From DATLFA01 sp039934635 (GTDB taxonomy: Bacteria > Actinomycetota > Acidimicrobiia > Acidimicrobiales > WLNW01), in assembly GCA_039934635.1 (NCBI GenBank), contig JBDTLT010000222.1:1-9143 (forward strand): 9,143 bases of DNA, read 5' to 3'. Shown here piece by piece: positions 6,221 to 9,143 of this stretch (position 1 is the stretch's first letter; every line of letters starts with the position of its first letter). Position numbers and translations under genes: made by a program. The notes beneath the pieces are model-generated. The model did not search any database, had not been told where the DNA came from, and worked only from the letters and a program-made list of their open reading frames with translations.

Positions 6221-7309
6221 ATGACCAGCACCTTCGGCACGATCTTTCGCATCTCCACATTCGGTGAGTCACATGGTGGTGGCGTGGGTGTCGTTGTCGA
6301 CGGCTGCCCGCCCCGCCTGGCCCTCACCGTCGATGAGATCCAACGCGACCTCGACCGCCGCCGTCCCGGCCAGAGCCGCCTCGTCACCCAGCGTGACGAA
6401 GCCGACCGGGTAGAGATCTTGTCGGGCCTCTTCGACGGCGTCACCCTCGGTACCGCCATTGCGTTGCTCGTACGCAACACCGACGCACGGTCGGGCGCCT
6501 ACGAGGACATGCGTGACGTCTACCGGCCCTCGCATGCCGACTACACGTACGAGGCCAAGTACGGCATACGCAACTGGCAGGGCGGCGGAAGAGCGAGCGC
6601 GCGTGAGACGATCGGCCGCGTCGCCGCCGGCGCGATCGCCCGCAAACTCCTCGCGACCGGAGCGGGCATCGAGGTGCTCGCGTGGGTCAGCCAAGTGCAC
6701 GACATCGATGCCACCGTCGATCCGTCCATGGTCACTCTCGGCGACGTCGAAGCCGGGCCGACGCGCTGTCCCTCTCCCGAGCACGCGGCGCGGATGGTCG
6801 AAGCAATCGAACGCGCCCGCAAAGACGGCGACTCGCTCGGGGGCGTGGTCGAATGCGTGATCCGCGGCGCGCCTGCCGGTCTCGGCGAGCCGGTCTTCGA
6901 CAAGATCGATGCCGACCTCGCCAAGGCGATGATCTCACTGCCCGCAGCCAAGGGCTTCGAAATCGGTAGTGGCTTTGCCGGCACACGACTCACCGGCCGC
7001 GCGCACAACGACGCGTTCGAGACGGGCACCGACGGTCGTCCCCACACCGTCACCAATCGATCGGGTGGCGTCCAGGGTGGCATCACCAACGGTGAGCCGA
7101 TCGTCATGCGCGTCGCATTCAAACCCACGGCCACGATTGCATCGGCGCAAAAGACGGTCAACCGTGCCGGCGACGCGGTGACCCTCGAAGCCAAGGGACG
7201 CCACGACCCATGCGTGTTGCCCCGGGCCGTACCGATGGTCGAGGCAATGGCGTGTCTTGTTCTCGCCGATCATTGGTTGCGCCAGCGCGCCGTTGACGTG
7301 CTGCGCTGA
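6221..7309 (+). CDS. aroC: Chorismate synthase
   Basis: Catalyses the last shikimate-pathway step, 5-enolpyruvylshikimate 3-phosphate to chorismate, with reduced FMN as cofactor; the product feeds aromatic amino acids, folate and quinones. The 362-residue protein is full length. Signatures are FGTIFRISTFGESHGGG (5-21), RPSHADYTYEAKYG (102-115), GGGRASARETIGRVAAG (121-137), RAHNDAFETGTDGR (260-273, with H262 and D264) and a C-terminal RHDPCVLPRAVPMVEAM. The sequence belongs to the cyanobacterial, plant and proteobacterial style (RNTD, YTYEAKYGIRNWQGGG) and not the mycobacterial one, which as I recall begins with RWITAGESHG and carries LERASARET. No other shikimate gene is adjacent. The ATG gives a canonical N-terminus though no Shine-Dalgarno is evident, so it may be translated from a leaderless or structured message. 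A strong terminator follows. Confidence 0.97.
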   Translation: MTSTFGTIFRISTFGESHGGGVGVVVDGCPPRLALTVDEIQRDLDRRRPGQSRLVTQRDEADRVEILSGLFDGVTLGTAIALLVRNTDARSGAYEDMRDVYRPSHADYTYEAKYGIRNWQGGGRASARETIGRVAAGAIARKLLATGAGIEVLAWVSQVHDIDATVDPSMVTLGDVEAGPTRCPSPEHAARMVEAIERARKDGDSLGGVVECVIRGAPAGLGEPVFDKIDADLAKAMISLPAAKGFEIGSGFAGTRLTGRAHNDAFETGTDGRPHTVTNRSGGVQGGITNGEPIVMRVAFKPTATIASAQKTVNRAGDAVTLEAKGRHDPCVLPRAVPMVEAMACLVLADHWLRQRAVDVLR

Positions 7310-7367
7310 CGAGGGGGTCGGCACTTCTGAGGTTTAGGGTGCCGGCCTTTCGGTTACTAAAACCGTT

Positions 7368-7412
7368 CGGAAGAAGCCCTTACCGCGCAGGTCGGGGGCT
7401 TCTTCCGTTTTT
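7368..7412 (+). terminator. Intrinsic terminator after aroC
   Basis: A perfect 12-base-pair stem, CGGAAGAAGCCC (7368-7379) with GGGCTTCTTCCG (7396-7407), closes a 16-base loop and is immediately followed by TTTTT (7408-7412). Two smaller stems precede it, at 7319-7344 and 7351-7365. It lies 58 bases after the aroC stop and is a textbook Rho-independent terminator on the + strand. Confidence 0.85.
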
Positions 7413-7474
7413 GCGCTATTTTGCGGCGAATTTTGCCCGATTGGTTCGCCCTCGATCTTGTAACTGAATTGTTA

Positions 7475-7501
7475 GTTTCGCTTCTGGTGGGGCTCGGGTA
7501 C
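7475..7501 (+). promoter_or_regulatory. SigF/SigB-like stress promoter candidate for the GlsB-family gene
   Basis: GTTT at 7475-7478 is followed, after 17 bases, by GGGTAC at 7496-7501. This fits the actinobacterial general-stress sigma pattern GTTT, a spacer of about 15-17 bases, then GGGTA(T/C), as described for SigF in mycobacteria and SigB in Streptomyces. A start site near 7508 would leave a leader of about 37 bases. The downstream gene family is stress-associated, which supports the reading. The match is short and could be chance. Confidence 0.45.
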
Positions 7502-7544
7502 CAGTTCGCCAGCGTCGGCGACTGCCGGCTTTGGAGGCGAAATC

Positions 7545-7835
7545 ATGTTGGGATTCATCATTGTCATGCTCATCGTGGGCGCGGTTGCGGGTTTCATTGC
7601 CCGTCTACTCGTACCCGGGCGTGACTCCATGGGCGTAGGGGCCACGATCCTGCTGGGTATCGTCGGCTCGTTTATCGGCGGATTCCTGGGCTGGGCGATC
7701 TTCGGCAAGGACCTTAACGAAGGCGCCTTACAGGCATCGGGCATCATCGGCTCGATCATCGGCGCGATCATCGCACTTTTGGTCTACAACGCCGTGACGC
7801 ACCGGTCGAGTGGTCGCAAACACCTGCACGTCTAA
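7545..7835 (+). CDS. GlsB/YeaQ/YmgE family stress-response membrane protein
   Basis: A 96-residue, very hydrophobic protein of the transglycosylase-associated family (Pfam Transgly_assoc). Three membrane helices are visible at about 2-19, 33-53 and 63-82. They are rich in Gly (GAVAGFIARLL, GIVGSFIGGFLGW, GIIGSIIGAIIA), and the family loop LVPGRDSMG lies between helices 1 and 2. The tail is short, basic and His-containing (HRSSGRKHLHV). The molecular role is not established: members are induced in general stress or stationary phase in several bacteria and lie in the cytoplasmic membrane. The ATG has an excellent GGAGG Shine-Dalgarno (7533-7537). It is a single-gene unit between a stress-type promoter candidate and its own terminator, which suggests regulation independent of its neighbours. 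Confidence 0.93.
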   Translation: MLGFIIVMLIVGAVAGFIARLLVPGRDSMGVGATILLGIVGSFIGGFLGWAIFGKDLNEGALQASGIIGSIIGAIIALLVYNAVTHRSSGRKHLHV

Positions 7836-7853
7836 GCGCACCACGTCATAGGA

Positions 7854-7885
7854 GAAAAGGGATCCTCTCACGAGGGTCCCTTTTC
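7854..7885. terminator. Long hairpin terminator after the GlsB-family gene
   Basis: A 14-pair stem (7854-7867 with 7872-7885, one G-U wobble, loop TCAC) has AAAA at the foot of its 5' arm and TTTT at the foot of its 3' arm. It sits 18 bases after the stop. The T-run is inside the stem and a few bases long, and the A/T symmetry would allow function in both orientations. No opposite-strand gene needs it here. Confidence 0.75.
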
Positions 7886-7941
7886 GCGTCCATGGCTCGA
7901 CAAGGCCAGCCCTAAGCTGCGGACGCCGAATCGGAGTACCT

Positions 7942-8841
7942 GTGCCGCACCCATTGTTCTCGTTGTTCATCCCGCAGATGCGCATGCCGTTTGCGACGAT
8001 CCTCGAGCGCATCCGCGCCGCCGAGGCCACCGGGTTCGACGGCGTCTCGCTGATGGATCATCTGGCGCCACCGGCGCTGCCGGCGAGCGACATGTACGAC
8101 TGCTTCGTCACCGCCGCGGCGGCGGCAACCGCGACGACGACCGTCAGCATCACGCCACTCGTTACGTGCGCGTCGTTTCGTCATCCCGCCGTGTTGGCCA
8201 AGATCGCGGTGTCGCTCGATCACCTCAGCAACGGACGCTTCGAGCTCGGCATCGGTTGGGGCTCGGTGCCGGCCGAGCTCGCCATGTACGGCGTCCACGA
8301 CGAGGCGCCCGCGGTGCGGTCGGCGCGGTTGGCCGAACAACTCGCGCTTCTCGAGCAGCTGTTCTTCGGTGAGCCGTTCGACCACGACGGGCACTTTTAC
8401 CAGATGAAGGGCGCACAACAGCGCCCCCGGCCGCTGAACGGCCGCATCCCGATCTTGATCGGCGGCGCCGGCCCCAAGCTCACCATGCCCCTCGTCGCGC
8501 GTTACGCCGATTGGTGGAACGTGCCCGCAACCGACGTGCACCGACTCGATGAGATGCGCCCGTTGGCGGGCAATGCTCGCATCTCTACTCAACACGTGAT
8601 CGGTCTCGCCCCCTCGAGTGCTGCACTGCCCGACGTCGATGCGCTCACGCGCAAACGGTTCGGCAATTGGCGCGAGGTGATCATCGGCACACCCGATCAG
8701 GTGGCGGACCAACTCATCGCCGTCGGCCGTAGCGGCGTCGAACGATTCTTCGTTCCGTTCAGCGACTTCGCCCCGCCCGCAACGCTCGCGCTCTTCGCGA
8801 GCGAGGTCATCCCGGCAGTGCGGGCCGCGTTGGCGGGTTAG
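7942..8841 (+). CDS. LLM class flavin/F420-dependent oxidoreductase
   Basis: A luciferase-like monooxygenase-fold protein of 299 residues, most likely using coenzyme F420 or FMN. Hallmarks are the N-terminal RAAEATGFDGVSLMDHL (25-41), the FRHPAVLAK motif (79-87), the LDHLSNGRFELGIGWG signature (92-107), RPRPLNGRIPILIGG (161-175), ARYADWWN (186-193) and GTPDQVADQL (249-258). Together these resemble the actinobacterial F420-dependent group more than classical luciferase, but cofactor choice cannot be proved by eye. GTG at 7942 is preferred: GGAG (7933-7936) lies 5 bases upstream and the N-terminus is normal for the family. It follows a terminator, so it has its own promoter in 7886-7941. A TAAGCT at 7913-7918 is a weak -10 candidate. 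Its stop abuts the convergent gene. The substrate is unknown. Confidence 0.92.
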   Translation: MPHPLFSLFIPQMRMPFATILERIRAAEATGFDGVSLMDHLAPPALPASDMYDCFVTAAAAATATTTVSITPLVTCASFRHPAVLAKIAVSLDHLSNGRFELGIGWGSVPAELAMYGVHDEAPAVRSARLAEQLALLEQLFFGEPFDHDGHFYQMKGAQQRPRPLNGRIPILIGGAGPKLTMPLVARYADWWNVPATDVHRLDEMRPLAGNARISTQHVIGLAPSSAALPDVDALTRKRFGNWREVIIGTPDQVADQLIAVGRSGVERFFVPFSDFAPPATLALFASEVIPAVRAALAG

Positions 8842-8856
8842 TCAGCGCACCCGCAC
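8818..8856. terminator. Hairpin spanning two abutting convergent stop codons
   Basis: GTGCGGG (8818-8824) pairs perfectly with CCCGCAC (8850-8856). An inner stem pairs 8827-8833 with 8842-8848, including two G-U wobbles (as written on the + strand), around an 8-base loop. The TAG of the + gene (8839-8841) and the stop of the - gene (8842-8844 on the + strand) lie inside it. No U-tract follows on either side, so it would be a non-canonical bidirectional terminator. Confidence 0.4.
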
Positions 8857-9143
8857 GCTGAGGTCATCCGGCGCGCCACGGCGAAGGCTCTCGAGGAAAC
8901 CGTCGATCGGGGCCGGAGCCGCGACGTCGGCTTCGAGATCAACGGTGCGATCCCAGAACTCGCTCCATGACGGCCAGAACTGCTCCCATCCGCCGTCGTA
9001 CGGCTCGCGGCCGGGCCAGCGCATCTTGCGCTTGCCGACCGGCGGTTGATTGAGGTCGGTCGCATACCAGTACAACGGCAAGCGGCGGCGGAAGTACCAA
9101 CGACCGTCGATGCGCTCGTAGAGATCCCAGTACATCATCGTCA
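8842..9143 (-). CDS. Partial NTF2/SnoaL-like protein (C-terminal part; 5' end beyond window)
   Basis: Reading from the right edge, the frame is open for at least 99 codons and ends at the TGA at 8842-8844. The Met at 9138 is probably internal, because the frame continues without a stop to the window edge and the visible part begins mid-domain (MMYWDLYERIDGRWYFRRR). The phrase YERIDGRWYFRRRLPLYWYATD is typical of the last strands of SnoaL-like/NTF2-like cone-shaped proteins, followed by a less conserved tail rich in Trp and Pro (WPGREPYDGGWEQFWPSW). Such proteins are small cyclases, dehydratases or ligand-binding proteins, often near catabolic gene sets in actinobacteria. It is convergent with the LLM gene with no gap. 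The family call rests on recalled sequence resemblance, and the function is unknown. Confidence 0.6.
   Translation of the reverse strand, partial: TMMYWDLYERIDGRWYFRRRLPLYWYATDLNQPPVGKRKMRWPGREPYDGGWEQFWPSWSEFWDRTVDLEADVAAPAPIDGFLESLRRGAPDDLSVRVR

Larger units (their letters stand above)
7310..7544 (+). other. 235-base intergenic region, aroC to GlsB-family gene
   Basis: The first part (7319-7412) is the aroC 3' region, with three successive stem-loops ending in the terminator. The middle part (about 7413-7480) is noticeably AT-richer than its surroundings, as expected of promoter DNA. The last part holds the GTTT/GGGTAC promoter candidate, a small GC-rich hairpin (7514-7519 with 7524-7529) and the Shine-Dalgarno GGAGG (7533-7537), 7 bases before the ATG. 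I see no credible protein here. Confidence 0.6.

Noticed and set aside
6120..6272. Extending the - strand SDR to an ATG at 6272.
   Set aside because: The extra 51 residues are not SDR-like and would overlap aroC, whereas GTG 6119 gives a normal SDR N-terminus.
7897..7918. TCGACA and TAAGCT as a -35/-10 promoter pair before the LLM gene.
   Set aside because: The spacer is only 10 bases. TAAGCT alone remains a weak -10 candidate.
1..9143. Mobile elements, CRISPR arrays, tRNA/rRNA genes, attachment sites.
   Set aside because: No regularly spaced repeats, transposase or integrase motifs or tRNA-like cloverleaf were seen in the intergenic stretches, all of which are short.

Overview
The window reads as chromosomal DNA from a GC-rich actinobacterium. 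The best evidence is a clear mycothione reductase, because mycothiol is the actinobacterial low-molecular-weight thiol. A FadE26/FadE27-type split acyl-CoA dehydrogenase pair and an F420-type luciferase-like oxidoreductase fit the same picture. Acidimicrobiia or a related non-model lineage is plausible but is inference. I see no tRNA, rRNA, CRISPR array, transposase or phage gene.

Region 1 (44-5315, + strand) is a compact five-gene run with gaps of 14, 37 and 6 bases and then a 17-base overlap, so probably one operon. It holds two acyl-CoA dehydrogenase subunits resembling mycobacterial ChsE4-ChsE5, mycothione reductase, a short-chain dehydrogenase/reductase (SDR), and a divergent IspD-like nucleotidyltransferase. 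The first pair suggests acyl-CoA catabolism, possibly of a steroid or branched side chain. Mycothione reductase would keep the thiol pool reduced. The role of the IspD-like protein is unclear, since several canonical active-site residues are replaced.

Region 2 (5319-6119, - strand) is a second SDR, convergent with the operon (3-base gap) and divergent from chorismate synthase. The 101-base spacer 6120-6220 between the divergent genes must hold promoters both ways.

Region 3 (6221-7309, + strand) is aroC, the last shikimate-pathway enzyme. It is of the 'long' cyanobacterial/plant/proteobacterial sequence type rather than the M. tuberculosis type, and is followed by a strong intrinsic terminator.

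Region 4 (7413-7885) is a self-contained stress-type unit: a SigF/SigB-like promoter, a GlsB/YeaQ/YmgE small membrane protein with an excellent Shine-Dalgarno sequence, and a long hairpin terminator.

Region 5 (7942-9143) is a luciferase-like flavin/F420 oxidoreductase whose stop codon directly abuts the stop of a convergent gene, a probable NTF2/SnoaL-like protein cut by the window's right edge. A long imperfect hairpin spans both stops.

Most of the window is ordinary metabolism. The items that most deserve a second look are the active-site-altered IspD-like protein, the AroC type, the split dehydrogenase operon carrying mycothione reductase, and the candidate stress promoter.
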